From Planctomycetota bacterium (GTDB lineage Bacteria > Planctomycetota > Planctomycetia > Gemmatales > Gemmataceae): 52,353 nucleotides of DNA. The stretch covers positions 1 through 52,353 of the forward strand of contig JACPPF010000105.1 in NCBI GenBank assembly GCA_016191165.1, read 5' to 3'. Position 1 is the first letter of the stretch. Each line of letters opens with the position of its first letter. Under the pieces are notes generated by a model. That model was not told the origin of the DNA. It saw only the letters and a program-made list of their open reading frames with translations, and searched no databases. A program made the translations under genes and the position numbers. Positions 41,260-50,949 of the stretch are shown here, piece by piece.

Positions 41260-43671
41260 TTACTTGTGCATGAACAATCGACTTTGCACAACCTCATGGA
41301 TCAGAGTCCGCATGCCGAGGTTATTGGTCCCGATGCGCTCGACGATCGCGTTGACCTCGGCCTGATCGCCGGCCTGTGGCGCTGCGCCGGTGGCGTAGGT
41401 CACTAGCCGCGTGGTCAGGTTGCGGGCGATCTGGTCGCGATCCTTTAGCAGGAGTTGCTTGAATTCGTCGATGTCGCGGAACTTGCTGCCGTCGGGCATC
41501 ACGTCGGCGGGGTCCACCTTGGGGCCATGCAGGTAGTGCATGCGTCTCCCGTCAAGGATGACCGGCTTACCGTTGCCGCTCGTGCGATAGAAATCGCGCC
41601 AGCCGCCGATCACATCGAAGCTCTCCAGGGCGAAGCCGGGCGGGTCAATCTTGGCGTGGCAGCTTGCGCAGGAAGCGACCTGCCGATGCTTGGCAAGTTG
41701 CTGACGAATCGTCTTGGCGCCACGGATGTCCGGCTCGATGGCGGTAATGCCCTCGGGCGGCCGCGGCGGCGGGGTGCCGAGAATGCGCTCGAGGACAAAG
41801 GTGCCGCGCAGGATCGGTGAGGTGTAGGTTCCGTTGGCCGTCACCTTGAGCACGCTCGCCATCGTCAGCACGCCGCCGCGATGGCTGTCCCTGGGCAGCT
41901 TGACCTTCTTGAATTCCCAGCCGCCCACCACGGGGATGCCGTAGTGCCTGGCCAATCGGCCATTAAGCATCGCGAAATCGGAATGCACGATGTTGGTCAA
42001 ACTCAGATCGCCCTTGAGCAGTTCCTCGAAGAACAGATACGTTTCCTTGAGCATCGACTCCTTGAGCATCTCGTCGTATTCGGGATAGAGGATATGGCTC
42101 GGCGTGGTGGCGTCGATCTCGCGCAGGTTGAGCCATTGGCCGACGAAGTTCTCGGTGAACGATGCCGCCCGCGGATCCTTGAGCATGCGCTCGACCTGCG
42201 CTCGCAGCGTCTTGGGCTCGGTCAGCTTCTTTTGCTCGGCAAGCGCGAGGAGCGGTTCGTCGGGCATGGTGCTCCACAGGAAGTACGAGAGGCGACTGGC
42301 GAGCGCGAAATCGTCGAGCTTGCCCACTTTTTCGCGCAGGAAGAGGAACTCCGGCGACACCATCACGCCCATCAGGCCGACACGCACGGCTTGCTCGAAC
42401 GAATATTTCTTGGCGAGCCGGCCCTTGACCAGGTTCAGGAACGGTTTGACATCGTCGTCCGTCACCGCCCGGCGAAAGGCCCGCCGCGCGAACGAGCGCA
42501 CGATCTTTTCCGCGTCCGCCTCCGGGTTCTTCGACGACACTTCAACGCGATTGCTGAAGTTGTAAATCGGCGCGGGCGTGCGCGGCAAATCGCCGAAGAT
42601 GCGGCGATGGCTGGCTGGCGGCCAGGAATCGTGCAGCGGGCCTTCCACGTCCACCCATTGCACCGCCAGACCTTTCCCGTCGTACTTGTCGGCGCCGATC
42701 TTGTGAACGTGATTGGCGTGAGCTAGACCATAGGGATGAATTCGCATCGTGGCGCGCGGCTCCAGCGTGGCGATGAACTCGACGACGCTTGGCTTGTCGG
42801 CCGGCGCATCGAAATAGCCGATCAGGCCGGTTTTGCCCGCCATGCCCATGCGCCCGGCGTCCACGCGATAGGTGACCGCCTTGCGGGCGCTCTGATACCC
42901 CGACGCGGAGATACGAAAGCGATACTGGCCGCGATCGGGCGGATAGAACTGGTACAGGTGAACCGCCTGCCATGGGGACGAACTGAACAGCACGACGGTG
43001 TCGTCGAGCTTGCGGAAGACGCGCTCCGTGGTCACCTTGACCTGGTGCTGATCCTTGAGGCTGTAGCGTTTCTTGATGAGCTTGGGACGCGGGCCGTTGG
43101 CGATGGCGATGTTGAGCGCCTTCTCGGCCGCCTCCAGATACTTGTCCATCAAAAAGGAGGAAACGTGCAGCGCCTCGGCGACGTTGTCGAAGCCGCTGGC
43201 GGAGCCGTCGAGCGGCAACATTTCGCGCAGCTCGACATGGATGCCCAGCAGGTCGCGCACGGTGTTTTCGTATTCGGCGCGGTTGAGCCGGCGCAGGACG
43301 ACGCGCCCCTCCGCGGCCCGGCGCGCCGCCGCGGCCTTCAGCCCGGCTGCGATCCAGTCCAGCACGGCGCGCGTTTCCTTCGCGCCTGGCCGTGGCTTGC
43401 CCTTGGGCGGCATCTCCCCCGACCGCATGCGCTTGAGCACCTCCAGCCAGGCCTCCCGGCTCGACGCGTCCGCAAATTCGGGTGACAACTTGTCGAGATG
43501 AAAGTTCCCCTTCACCTTCGCGGCTTTCTTGGAATGGCAGCCGTAACAATGCGCCACCAGCACGGGCCGAATGGCGCTCTCGAACGTGGAATTAACGGGC
43601 GCATCCTGGGCCACGGCTGGCACGACAAGCAAAAGAAGGAAGCCCCCAGACAACCAAAATCGTGTGCGCAT
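41260..43671 (-). CDS. DUF1592-type exported cytochrome-like protein
   Basis: An 803-residue protein with signal peptide (about 1-21). Domains follow the planctomycete DUF1587/1595/1592/1588/1585 order: an N-terminal cytochrome site CYGCH (42-46), LRRLNRAEYENTVRDLLGI (DUF1587), VEFIATLEPRATMRIHPYG (carbohydrate-binding-like), then RAFRRAVTDDDVKPFLNL and LRGTFVLERILGTPPPRPPE (DUF1588). A second haem site CASCH is at 668-672, before KIDPPGFALESFDVIGGWR. It probably carries electrons for an oxidase or a dehydrogenase in the periplasm; its partner is not in the window. The convergent gene ends 21 bases away. Confidence 0.92.
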   Translation of the reverse strand: MRTRFWLSGGFLLLLVVPAVAQDAPVNSTFESAIRPVLVAHCYGCHSKKAAKVKGNFHLDKLSPEFADASSREAWLEVLKRMRSGEMPPKGKPRPGAKETRAVLDWIAAGLKAAAARRAAEGRVVLRRLNRAEYENTVRDLLGIHVELREMLPLDGSASGFDNVAEALHVSSFLMDKYLEAAEKALNIAIANGPRPKLIKKRYSLKDQHQVKVTTERVFRKLDDTVVLFSSSPWQAVHLYQFYPPDRGQYRFRISASGYQSARKAVTYRVDAGRMGMAGKTGLIGYFDAPADKPSVVEFIATLEPRATMRIHPYGLAHANHVHKIGADKYDGKGLAVQWVDVEGPLHDSWPPASHRRIFGDLPRTPAPIYNFSNRVEVSSKNPEADAEKIVRSFARRAFRRAVTDDDVKPFLNLVKGRLAKKYSFEQAVRVGLMGVMVSPEFLFLREKVGKLDDFALASRLSYFLWSTMPDEPLLALAEQKKLTEPKTLRAQVERMLKDPRAASFTENFVGQWLNLREIDATTPSHILYPEYDEMLKESMLKETYLFFEELLKGDLSLTNIVHSDFAMLNGRLARHYGIPVVGGWEFKKVKLPRDSHRGGVLTMASVLKVTANGTYTSPILRGTFVLERILGTPPPRPPEGITAIEPDIRGAKTIRQQLAKHRQVASCASCHAKIDPPGFALESFDVIGGWRDFYRTSGNGKPVILDGRRMHYLHGPKVDPADVMPDGSKFRDIDEFKQLLLKDRDQIARNLTTRLVTYATGAAPQAGDQAEVNAIVERIGTNNLGMRTLIHEVVQSRLFMHK

Positions 43672-43829
43672 CGGTCATTCCTCGGAAAAGCGGGCTCGAG
43701 CAAGCCCTCGTTATCATACGCGAAATGTCTGAGCTGTCCGGCAAGCGGGTGGGGAACCTACGCCGTGCCTGACGGCCAGCGTAAGCTGGCTGGTGCAGGA
43801 TGCCCAGCCGACGCGCCGCCTCGGTCTTT

Positions 43830-43867
43830 CTCCCCTCTCCCCCCGGGTGAGGGGCCGGGGGTGAGGG
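43830..43867. repeat. GGGTGAGG-type repeat remnant
   Basis: CTCCCCTCTCCCCCCGGGTG-AGGGGCCGGGGGTGAGGG, the same type as the arms of the elements in mmuM and at 49335, but only one arm is present. It lies in the 268-bp gap between the DUF1592 gene and the methyltransferase gene. Confidence 0.6.
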
Positions 43868-43939
43868 CCGGAACGCCGTAGCAGGAATCATCCCGGTGCG
43901 GACCTTGACGACTTCCGAACGTGCGAAACAAAACCGATG

Positions 43940-45454
43940 CTAAAGATTACGACGTGACAAGAGGGGTTGTTGGCTGGCCTTAAGCGATCGGGAGGAGAGG
44001 TAGTCGATGGCCGCGCACTTCTGTCCCGCCCGTTCTGCTAGCTTCTTGAGATCAATTCGCTTGAGGATGTCGACAGTGACGGGTCGTTTCGCGTCCGTGA
44101 ATACAAGAGAAGATACGAATCGCCGGGCCGTTTCGGAGTTCAGTAAGTCAGTGAAGAATTCGGCCTCTTGCTTGGAGTCGCAGGGAATGAAGTAGCACGT
44201 GTCGTCGACCACGATCGGTTTGCCGCCAGCACTACCAAACGCCTGGAATTGAAGATTCTTGTAAAGCCCCGAAATGGCGACCTTCGCGGATGAGAACGAG
44301 TAGTCACCAACGCCGAAGATCGAAAATCGCGCGCGATTCGTGTAGACGGAACTGCCTCTCCTACCTAGTTGGTCGGCGTGTTCAAGCAGATAGCGCCATG
44401 TCTTTGGGGCAATACTCCTGATCTGCTCTGTCGGGTCCCCAGTCCGACGCTGTGTCAACAAGACGAACCGCGTAGGCCGCAGCCGGCCGTTCGCCAGATC
44501 GGAGGATTTCAGCAAAGGGAAGATATAGTCGTCTTCGAGTTCGCACCGCTCCCCGAGGCCGTTGATGAAATAGCCATTGGCCTGCGTGAACTCCATCACC
44601 TGTGCTGCGTCATGTTTCACCCCGGATCGCCACTTCCTGTGCTCCTGGCCGTCAAGATCACGCAGTTCACGATAGGCGTCTAGGTCTGATACCAACTCCC
44701 CGGCGGAGAGGCCAAAGGTCCGCAACGGTTGATCAGCGGATAGGGAGCCATAGACCGTTGCCGTGGATCCGGTGGCTCCGAATCCGATATGGGTGTAGAG
44801 CAGGCAGGCGTCCACTGACACGCCGAACTCTACGGCAGCGTCGATCAGGTGAAGTGAGGACGGCCCCACATCGAGTCCATTGAGCCATGCGTGCCGCAGG
44901 ACCTTGCGAGCCGTCGCCGTTTTGCAGAGCATCGCGATGACACCCCGGCTTCCCTGGAGTGCTTGCAACAACCTGATAAGCATCCATTCAGAGATGTCGA
45001 AATTGGCCTTGCCGGTCATCGCATCCAACCCACTATGCCCCTGAAAATTGGATTTCTTGGGGAGGTTTTCCCCCTTTAGGACCCCCATTCCGGCATTCGT
45101 GATCCAGGGTGGGTTGCCGATGATGAGTAAGGGGCCAGCCTGATCGGAAAGGAACTGCTTCCAGTTGGTAGTGTAGAAGTCGCGTTGCTGAACAGTTCCT
45201 TTTGCCGGTCCGATCCGCGCAAGGGCAGCTCTGGCCGCTTCCACATAGTCGGGGTTGATATCAAACCCCAAATACCTTGGCGAGGTGCCGAAAAGTTCGG
45301 CGGCAGCTTCCAAAAAGGCACCGACTCCGCACGTTGGCTCAATGATCGCGCCAAAGTACATCTCTTTTTGTGCAACGAGCGCCGCGACCCGTCGCGCCAG
45401 CGACAGTGGAGTCTGGAAGTCTCCGTATTCTTTCTTCGGGCTCATCGCGTTCAC
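43940..45454 (-). CDS. N6-adenine DNA methyltransferase of a putative restriction-modification system
   Basis: A 504-residue class I SAM methyltransferase. Motif I is IIEPTCGVGAFLEAA (about 38-51), the acidic ribose site is LGFDINPDY (about 62-70), and the catalytic motif IV is IIGNPPWIT (NPPW at 114-117), which marks N6-adenine enzymes. A long C-terminal region (about 200-504) probably recognises DNA. It starts 13 bases after the end of the upstream putative nuclease gene, so the two form one unit. Codon and base use look lower in GC than the neighbours. ATG 45445 is an alternative start. Confidence 0.88.
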   Translation of the reverse strand: MNAMSPKKEYGDFQTPLSLARRVAALVAQKEMYFGAIIEPTCGVGAFLEAAAELFGTSPRYLGFDINPDYVEAARAALARIGPAKGTVQQRDFYTTNWKQFLSDQAGPLLIIGNPPWITNAGMGVLKGENLPKKSNFQGHSGLDAMTGKANFDISEWMLIRLLQALQGSRGVIAMLCKTATARKVLRHAWLNGLDVGPSSLHLIDAAVEFGVSVDACLLYTHIGFGATGSTATVYGSLSADQPLRTFGLSAGELVSDLDAYRELRDLDGQEHRKWRSGVKHDAAQVMEFTQANGYFINGLGERCELEDDYIFPLLKSSDLANGRLRPTRFVLLTQRRTGDPTEQIRSIAPKTWRYLLEHADQLGRRGSSVYTNRARFSIFGVGDYSFSSAKVAISGLYKNLQFQAFGSAGGKPIVVDDTCYFIPCDSKQEAEFFTDLLNSETARRFVSSLVFTDAKRPVTVDILKRIDLKKLAERAGQKCAAIDYLSSRSLKASQQPLLSRRNL

Positions 45455-45466
45455 GCTCCTGTCACG

Positions 45467-46174
45467 TCACCAGTCAATACTTTCTGGGTTGATGAACCTC
45501 TTGGCGAAGTTCTCGTGCTTTTTCTTCTCTTTCTGTAAGTATTTCGCGTACGCCGTGAGAAATCCTCTGTAGAATTCGCTCTTGGTCTGATCAGGAACAA
45601 CTTTCAGATCGCGACACATTTGGATCACTCCGTATCCCTGCGCTTCGATTGACAAGCAGTCCCAGCTCAATTGCTCGATCGGAATGAGTTCACTTTGCTT
45701 GAGAATTTTGAGTTTACCGTCTTGGTGCTTGTAATCAACGAAAACGAAACTGAGGTCGTGGCGCTCCTCGAATACCCACTCGTGCATCTTCTTGATCGAG
45801 ATCATGTTGGGCGAGTAATTCTGTTTGTCGACGTTGTTGCTCTTGACGTTCACGGCGTGCGAATTAGTGAGCATGAAATCACCGATCGCCTTTCTCGTGC
45901 CAAACTCTTTCCCATATTGGTCGGCGATCAGCTTCTCAATGCTGTTATATACATCCATGGTGCGGTTTTCCGTCTGGTGTGCATTCCATCGAACGTTAAG
46001 AATTCTATCCTCCCTGCTCCGCGTGCGAAAACTCACGCGCGTGCTTTCGCGTCCTGGCGGAGCACGCAGGACAAAATCCATAAAGTTCAACCGAACCGCG
46101 GCTTCCCACAACTTTCGAGCGTGAACGCCGGGCACGTCCTCGATTATCCGGCTCCAACGCATTGTGTCAATCAA
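45467..46174 (-). CDS. putative restriction endonuclease partner of the methyltransferase
   Basis: A 235-residue protein. The stretch AIGDFMLTN...HAVNVKSNN (Asp99, Lys111), followed by YSPNMISIKKMHEW, has the spacing of a PD-(D/E)xK nuclease core (D-x11-xVxVK) and resembles several type II restriction enzymes in outline. I do not know which family. The base composition is lower in GC than the surroundings. Its gene order (nuclease then methyltransferase, 12 bases apart) fits a type II system. The start is ATG 46174 or 46162. Confidence 0.62.
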   Translation of the reverse strand: MIDTMRWSRIIEDVPGVHARKLWEAAVRLNFMDFVLRAPPGRESTRVSFRTRSREDRILNVRWNAHQTENRTMDVYNSIEKLIADQYGKEFGTRKAIGDFMLTNSHAVNVKSNNVDKQNYSPNMISIKKMHEWVFEERHDLSFVFVDYKHQDGKLKILKQSELIPIEQLSWDCLSIEAQGYGVIQMCRDLKVVPDQTKSEFYRGFLTAYAKYLQKEKKKHENFAKRFINPESIDW

Positions 46175-46272
46175 TCTCCACCCTCACCTGCTCGGTTTGG
46201 CGCGCGCTCGGCTCGCGGTGACCGTTGCGGCGGTTTATCCTTCGACATTCGCGCGACTGGGAGCGGAATCGT

Positions 46273-46294
46273 CCCGCAGCCTTTCGGCTGCGGG
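46273..46294. terminator. small perfect hairpin between two genes
   Basis: CCCGCAGCC-TTTC-GGCTGCGGG, a 9-bp perfect stem with 4-base loop. It lies after the PQQ-like gene (minus strand) and before the nuclease gene, so it may terminate the former. Confidence 0.5.
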
Positions 46295-46317
46295 CTTGCT
46301 ATACCTCCCCCCGAACC

Positions 46318-47634
46318 TTACGGCAACTGAAAACAGACGATCGTGCCATCGCGGTCGCGGCAGTAGAGGCGGGCGTGGGCGAGGACGACGTGGGGCCAGG
46401 GCGTGGCGGGGAGGACGTTGCCGCGGCGGGCCAGCTCGGTGAATTGGCTCGGTGAGCGAGCCGCGGTTTCCGCGAGGAGCAGGTCCCCGCGATTGCCCCA
46501 GACGACGAGGCGCTGGTCGCGGGTCAGCAGGCACGACCCGGCCGACCCGATGTTACCCCCGGCCCACTTGAGTTTTCCCGTTTCGAAATCGACACAGTAC
46601 ACGCGTCGCCAGGCCCAGTAGATGTGGCCATCGTGAATGATGGGGCTGCAAACCCCGGACGCGAGCTTGGGCGTCTCCCACACTTTGACGGCGCCCTTGA
46701 GGGTGATGCGCAGCTTGCAAAGAGCGACATGGTTGTAGGCCGAGGTGATGACGACGAAGTTGTTGTGAACCGCCGGCGTGGGGATGTTGTTGGCGAAATC
46801 GGTCGTCCACTTGTACTGTGCAATGGTGGCGCCTTCGCTGCCGGCATCGAGGCGCGTGACCAGGAGATTTCGCAAGGTGAGCACGGCGACGCAGGGCACG
46901 CCTTCCACCGTAATCGGCACGAGCCCGCCGGTATGCCCGGCTTCCTCGCGGCTTTGCGATTTCCACAGTTCCCTGCCCGTGCGCTTGTCGAAGCCGACGA
47001 GGGCGCCTTGCGGGGAGCCGACCTCGACAATCAGCGTGTCGCCTTGCACCAGCGGCGCGGTGGTGTAGCCATAGTCACGGCGCGTGCCGCCGCGCTCGCC
47101 GACCTCGGGCCGTTGTTTTGCCGCGTACTTGGCGTACAGGTTGAGTTTCCAGACCTTGCGGCCCTTGGCCCGGGAATCCCAGCAGTTGAGATCGCCATCG
47201 ATGCCGAGCGTGTAGAGCAATCCGGTGGCGCGGTCGAATTCGGGCGTGGCGGTGACGCCGGAGTATTGGCCCTGATCGCCGAGGCTGACGCGGCCGAAGC
47301 GAGGGCTGGCGTAGGAGACGGTCCAGATGTCCTTGCCCGTGGCCGCATCGACACAGTAAAGATGATCGCGCTGGTTTTTCCAGCCCATCGTGTAGAGCCG
47401 ATCCGCGACGACGATGGGCGAGGTCGAGCCTTCGCCGAAGTTGCGGCGCCAGGCCTGCTTGAGTTTCCATGCGCCGGATCGCCAGCCGGAGTCTTCCGTG
47501 ATGATGCCGTTGCGTTCCAGACCGCGCCAGGTGGGCCAATCGTCAGCGCGGGCGCTTGGGATTGCCAGGGCGAAAAAGCAGGCCAGGGCGAGCCTGGCGA
47601 GACATGGTTGATTTGGCATTAGAGGTCCAAACAT
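46318..47634 (-). CDS. exported PQQ-type beta-propeller repeat protein
   Basis: A 438-residue protein with a signal peptide (ALACFFALAIPSARA). The body has PQQ/BamB-like repeats: DWPTWRGLERNGII at the start, then YCVDAATGKDIWTVSY, LNCWDSRAKGRKVWKLNL, GFDKRTGRELWKSQSREE and YCVDFETGKLKWAGGN. The family scaffold binds quinone cofactors or partner proteins; no catalytic residues can be assigned. A periplasmic or outer-surface location is likely. ATG 47619 would give a tighter signal peptide. It is common in planctomycete genomes. Confidence 0.85.
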   Translation of the reverse strand: MFGPLMPNQPCLARLALACFFALAIPSARADDWPTWRGLERNGIITEDSGWRSGAWKLKQAWRRNFGEGSTSPIVVADRLYTMGWKNQRDHLYCVDAATGKDIWTVSYASPRFGRVSLGDQGQYSGVTATPEFDRATGLLYTLGIDGDLNCWDSRAKGRKVWKLNLYAKYAAKQRPEVGERGGTRRDYGYTTAPLVQGDTLIVEVGSPQGALVGFDKRTGRELWKSQSREEAGHTGGLVPITVEGVPCVAVLTLRNLLVTRLDAGSEGATIAQYKWTTDFANNIPTPAVHNNFVVITSAYNHVALCKLRITLKGAVKVWETPKLASGVCSPIIHDGHIYWAWRRVYCVDFETGKLKWAGGNIGSAGSCLLTRDQRLVVWGNRGDLLLAETAARSPSQFTELARRGNVLPATPWPHVVLAHARLYCRDRDGTIVCFQLP

Positions 47635-47694
47635 GGCGAGGGAATCTAGCTGTTGCGCAGCAACGCGCCTACGCCAAGCCGCAAGCGGCGGAGC

Positions 47695-49281
47695 CTAACC
47701 GAGACCGATGTGCGCCTGCTCCATCTCTTCGGCCAGCCGTTCGGAGGCCTCGCGGGCATGGAGGGCGACGTCGGGGTTGCCGCAATCGATGAGGCGATCG
47801 AGTTCAGGCCAAAGCAGGGTCAGGCCTTCGTTGGCGATGACGTGGGCCGCCTCGGCGACCTGGTGGGGGTCGTCGGCGAGCAGGGCCTGGCGGAACCAGT
47901 GCAACGATCCGCGTTCGCCCAGCCGGGCCAGGGCCGCCCGCGCGGTCTGGCGGACCTCGGGAGACGGATCGCGTTTGCACCGGGCCAAGCAATCACGCAC
48001 CTCGGCGAATTCCATCGGCTCCACCCAGCCCAGGCTGGAGAGTGCGGCCATGCGAATGGTTGGGTCCCAGTCCTGGCAGGCGAGCAGTAGAAACCTCTCG
48101 GTTTCAGGCGACGGGTGTCCACGCAGGCTTGTCAGGATGTTGGCGTAAGGCACGGCGCCGGAGAACGAAGGTTGCCGCGGCGCTTCGCCGGCGGGTCGGT
48201 TGTTGGCCCGTTTTTCCATGGGCACGTGTTCGCGGGCGAATTCGCGCAGCCAGGGGCCGACGCGCGGATCGCGCGACCAGCGCAGCACGTCGATCATCAA
48301 GGCGCGCTCGGCCCCATCGCCTCGTAGCACAAGCGGCCACAATTCCCCGGCGGCCTCCACGCGCAGGTCGCGGAGCGCTCGACATATCTCCGCCCGTTCC
48401 GCGCCGCTGGCGACGCCGACCCGCGCCAGCAAGGCCGCCGGCGCCTGGCGCAAGAACTCGCGCCATGTGGATTCCAGGGCGCCCAGGCGCAGGAGCTGCC
48501 AGTCGAGTGTTTCCTGGGCGGCCAGATCGTCGCTGAGCGCCGCCTTCAGATGCGGCGCCCGGCGCAGCACGCGCAGAGTTTCATGCACAATGCGGACATG
48601 CACGGCCATCGCGCCGGTTGGGCGATGATCCCAGGCCTTTTCGATCAGCTCCCCGAGCCGGGCCTCCGTGATGACGTGCGGCGGCAGGCCGAACCGCAGG
48701 CCTTCCATCACGCGATGCACCAGGCGTAACGCGCTCTGACCGTCGGGCGTCTCCGGATCATGCAAATAACCGGCAAAGCCGAGGATGCATACGGTCTCCG
48801 CCGCGAAATAGTGCCCGAGCGGCGATTCGCGCGCCGGCTCCGAACAGCGCAGCAGGCTAGGCAGGCTTTCCTGGCGATTGAGCAAGCGCAGGCACGCTGC
48901 CAGGTCGATCGTGTACCAGGTTTGCTCGAGGTGATTGTCGCTGAGTCGGCGTTGCAGCTGGCGCTCCAGGATTCGGCCCGCCGCGTCGGTACCGATCTCG
49001 GCCAGGGCGCGCACCTGATAAATGAACTGCGGCCCCGCCTGGATGCTTGCCTCGACGGCGCGTTCACCGCCGCGCTCGAAGAGCAGGTGAAAACGCCGCT
49101 TGGCGGTCTCGACGGCGGCTTCGTTGAATTCGCCGCTCTGGAAAATCTCAAAATGCTGCCGCGTGACATCGGTGATGGCGTCCTGCGCGGACCGCCAGCG
49201 CTGCCAGCAGCGCCCCAGCAAAAAGAACGCCAGGAACAGCAGCGGCAACAGCGTCGCCAGCGCGATCGAAAGTGCCATCAT
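47695..49281 (-). CDS. membrane-anchored HEAT-repeat protein
   Basis: A 528-residue protein with one N-terminal transmembrane segment (about 3-23) and then alpha-helical, HEAT-like repeats over most of its length. The clearest are near the C-terminus: DWDPTIRMAALSSLGWV, DPSPEVRQTARAALARLG and DPHQVAEAAHVIANEG. Such repeats serve as protein-protein scaffolds. I cannot assign a partner or pathway. The stop codon lies at the edge of a repeat (GCCGCAAGCGGCGGAGCCTA). Confidence 0.8.
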   Translation of the reverse strand: MMALSIALATLLPLLFLAFFLLGRCWQRWRSAQDAITDVTRQHFEIFQSGEFNEAAVETAKRRFHLLFERGGERAVEASIQAGPQFIYQVRALAEIGTDAAGRILERQLQRRLSDNHLEQTWYTIDLAACLRLLNRQESLPSLLRCSEPARESPLGHYFAAETVCILGFAGYLHDPETPDGQSALRLVHRVMEGLRFGLPPHVITEARLGELIEKAWDHRPTGAMAVHVRIVHETLRVLRRAPHLKAALSDDLAAQETLDWQLLRLGALESTWREFLRQAPAALLARVGVASGAERAEICRALRDLRVEAAGELWPLVLRGDGAERALMIDVLRWSRDPRVGPWLREFAREHVPMEKRANNRPAGEAPRQPSFSGAVPYANILTSLRGHPSPETERFLLLACQDWDPTIRMAALSSLGWVEPMEFAEVRDCLARCKRDPSPEVRQTARAALARLGERGSLHWFRQALLADDPHQVAEAAHVIANEGLTLLWPELDRLIDCGNPDVALHAREASERLAEEMEQAHIGLG

Positions 49282-49334
49282 TACCGAAACCAGCCCACGT
49301 TTAGTCGCTCAGCTTCGGCGAGCGCGGTTAAACT

Positions 49335-49460
49335 CCCCTCTCCCCTTGTGCGAGAGGGGGCGGGGGTGAGGGGGTGCGCCGTGCCGGCACGCGATTTCAT
49401 TGCCAAGTATCGTGCCCAAATACCCCTCACCCCTTCCCCTCTCCCACAAGGGGAGAGGGG
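49335..49460. mobile_element. MITE-like inverted-repeat element, intergenic copy
   Basis: Arms CCCCTCTCCCCTTGTGCGAG plus AGGGGGCGGGGGTGAGGGGGT and the matching right arm of about 40 bases surround about 45 bp of unique sequence. The same design is seen in mmuM at 21188-21323. It lies in the divergent gap between the HEAT gene and proA. Confidence 0.8.
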
Positions 49461-49475
49461 TGGACCGTTACCATT

Positions 49476-50726
49476 TTACTCCCGCACCTGCCCATTGCCA
49501 TGCACAACATATTTGTAGCTGCACAATTCTTGCAGTCCACAGGGCCCCCGGGCATGGAACTTGTCCGTCGAGATACCGATCTCGGCGCCCAGGCCAAACT
49601 CGAATCCGTCGTTGAAGCGCGTACTGGCATTGACCAGCACCGCCGATGCATCCACCCGCGCCGTGAATCGCCCGGCCGCGTCTTCGTCGTTTGTCACAAT
49701 CGTCTCGGTATGCTTTGAGCCGTACTGCGTGATGTGCGCAATCGCCTCGTCGAGGCTGGCCACCACCTTGACCGAAAGAATGAGGTCGAGGAACTCGGCC
49801 GCGAAATCGGCCTCGGTCGCGGGCATCGCCTGCGGCGCCAGAGCGCACGTCACCAGGCAGCCGCGCAGCTCGACTCCTTTCGCTTGCAGCGCCTGCGCCG
49901 CCCGGGGCAAAAACTCCGCGGCAACCTCGGCGTGAACGAGCAAGCTTTCCGCTGCGTTGCACACGCCGGGCCTTTGGCACTTGGCGTTAATGAGAATGCG
50001 CTCCGCCATCGCCAGATCGGCGGCGCGATCCACGTAGACGTGACAGTTCCCCATGTAGTGCTTCAGCACCGGCATGGTCGCTTCCTCGGCCACGCGGCGA
50101 ATTAGCCCCTCGCCGCCGCGCGGGATGGCTAGATCGATGTACTGGTTCAGCTTCAATAACTCACCGACAACCGCGCGGTCGGGCGTTGTCACCAGTTGTA
50201 CCGCGTCGATCGGCAACTCGGCGGCGCGCAGCGAATCTTGCAAGATCGCATGCAAGATCGTGTTCGAGGCGAGCGCCTCCTTGCCGCCACGCAAAATCAC
50301 CGCGTTCCCGCTCTTGACGCACAAACCCGCGGCATCGAGGGTGACATTGGGCCGCGATTCGTAAATGAAAAAGATCACGCCCAGCGGCACGCTCAACTTT
50401 TGAATCCTCAATCCATTCGGTCTCTCGCGGCGGTCAAGCACGCGACCCACCGGATCGGGCAGCGCGGCAATCGCGCGCAGGCCGGCGGCGGCATCGCTAA
50501 TGCGCCGCGGCGTCAATCGGAGCCGGTCGATGTTGGCGGCAGATAGACCGGCTTGTGCCGCGCTTGCAACGTCCTTTGCGTTTTCGGCCAGGACCTCCGC
50601 GGCGCGTTTTTCGAGCGCGCCGGCCGCGTGAAGCAGCCAGCGATCCTTGCGTTCGGTGTCGGCATTCGCCAGCAAACGCGCGGCATCGCGGGCTCGCAGG
50701 GCCAGGTCGTCGGAATAGGAAGTCAT
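49476..50726 (-). CDS. proA: glutamate-5-semialdehyde dehydrogenase
   Basis: A 416-residue enzyme of proline biosynthesis that reduces gamma-glutamyl phosphate to glutamate-5-semialdehyde with NADPH. The start is placed at 50726 ([19 protein letters not shown]); the ATG at 50795 would add 23 residues that lack family similarity. The signatures [20 protein letters not shown] and [14 protein letters not shown] (catalytic Cys256) and the C-terminal [21 protein letters not shown] are all present. proB is not in the window, so the two proline genes are apart in this genome. Confidence 0.95.
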   Translation of the reverse strand: MTSYSDDLALRARDAARLLANADTERKDRWLLHAAGALEKRAAEVLAENAKDVASAAQAGLSAANIDRLRLTPRRISDAAAGLRAIAALPDPVGRVLDRRERPNGLRIQKLSVPLGVIFFIYESRPNVTLDAAGLCVKSGNAVILRGGKEALASNTILHAILQDSLRAAELPIDAVQLVTTPDRAVVGELLKLNQYIDLAIPRGGEGLIRRVAEEATMPVLKHYMGNCHVYVDRAADLAMAERILINAKCQRPGVCNAAESLLVHAEVAAEFLPRAAQALQAKGVELRGCLVTCALAPQAMPATEADFAAEFLDLILSVKVVASLDEAIAHITQYGSKHTETIVTNDEDAAGRFTARVDASAVLVNASTRFNDGFEFGLGAEIGISTDKFHARGPCGLQELCSYKYVVHGNGQVRE

Positions 50727-50772
50727 TTTCTTTTTTTCGTTTATCCTGCACGCGCCACGAAATGCCACATCC

Positions 50773-50844
50773 TTATTACCGATCCGCGACCGCAACGGAG
50801 CGCTGGGATTGTTCCCGCTCCCTTACGGTCGCGGCTCGTAATAA
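50773..50844. repeat. palindromic repeat between proA and mqnA
   Basis: TTATTAC-CGATCCGCGACCGCAACGGAGCG and CGCTCCCTTACGGTCGCGGCTCGTAATAA are near-complementary outer arms. It lies in the 223-bp gap upstream of proA and downstream of mqnA (both minus strand), so it may end the mqnA transcript. Confidence 0.6.
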
Positions 50845-50949
50845 TCGTGCTAATCTCGAGCGCGCGCATTTTCGCCGCGACCCGAAAGGGAGCGCGGAGG
50901 GAATGGCGCGTTCCACCGGGCCCATTGCAGGTCATCCTATCATCAAAAC

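Noticed and set aside
41881-42726. 281-residue plus-strand reading frame opposite the DUF1592 gene
   Set aside because: No ribosome site, no domain, and shadow-type composition opposite a well-supported gene.
43940-46174. Prophage or larger defence island around the methyltransferase
   Set aside because: Both flanks are ordinary planctomycete genes and no phage, integrase or other defence gene was found; only the two genes stand out.
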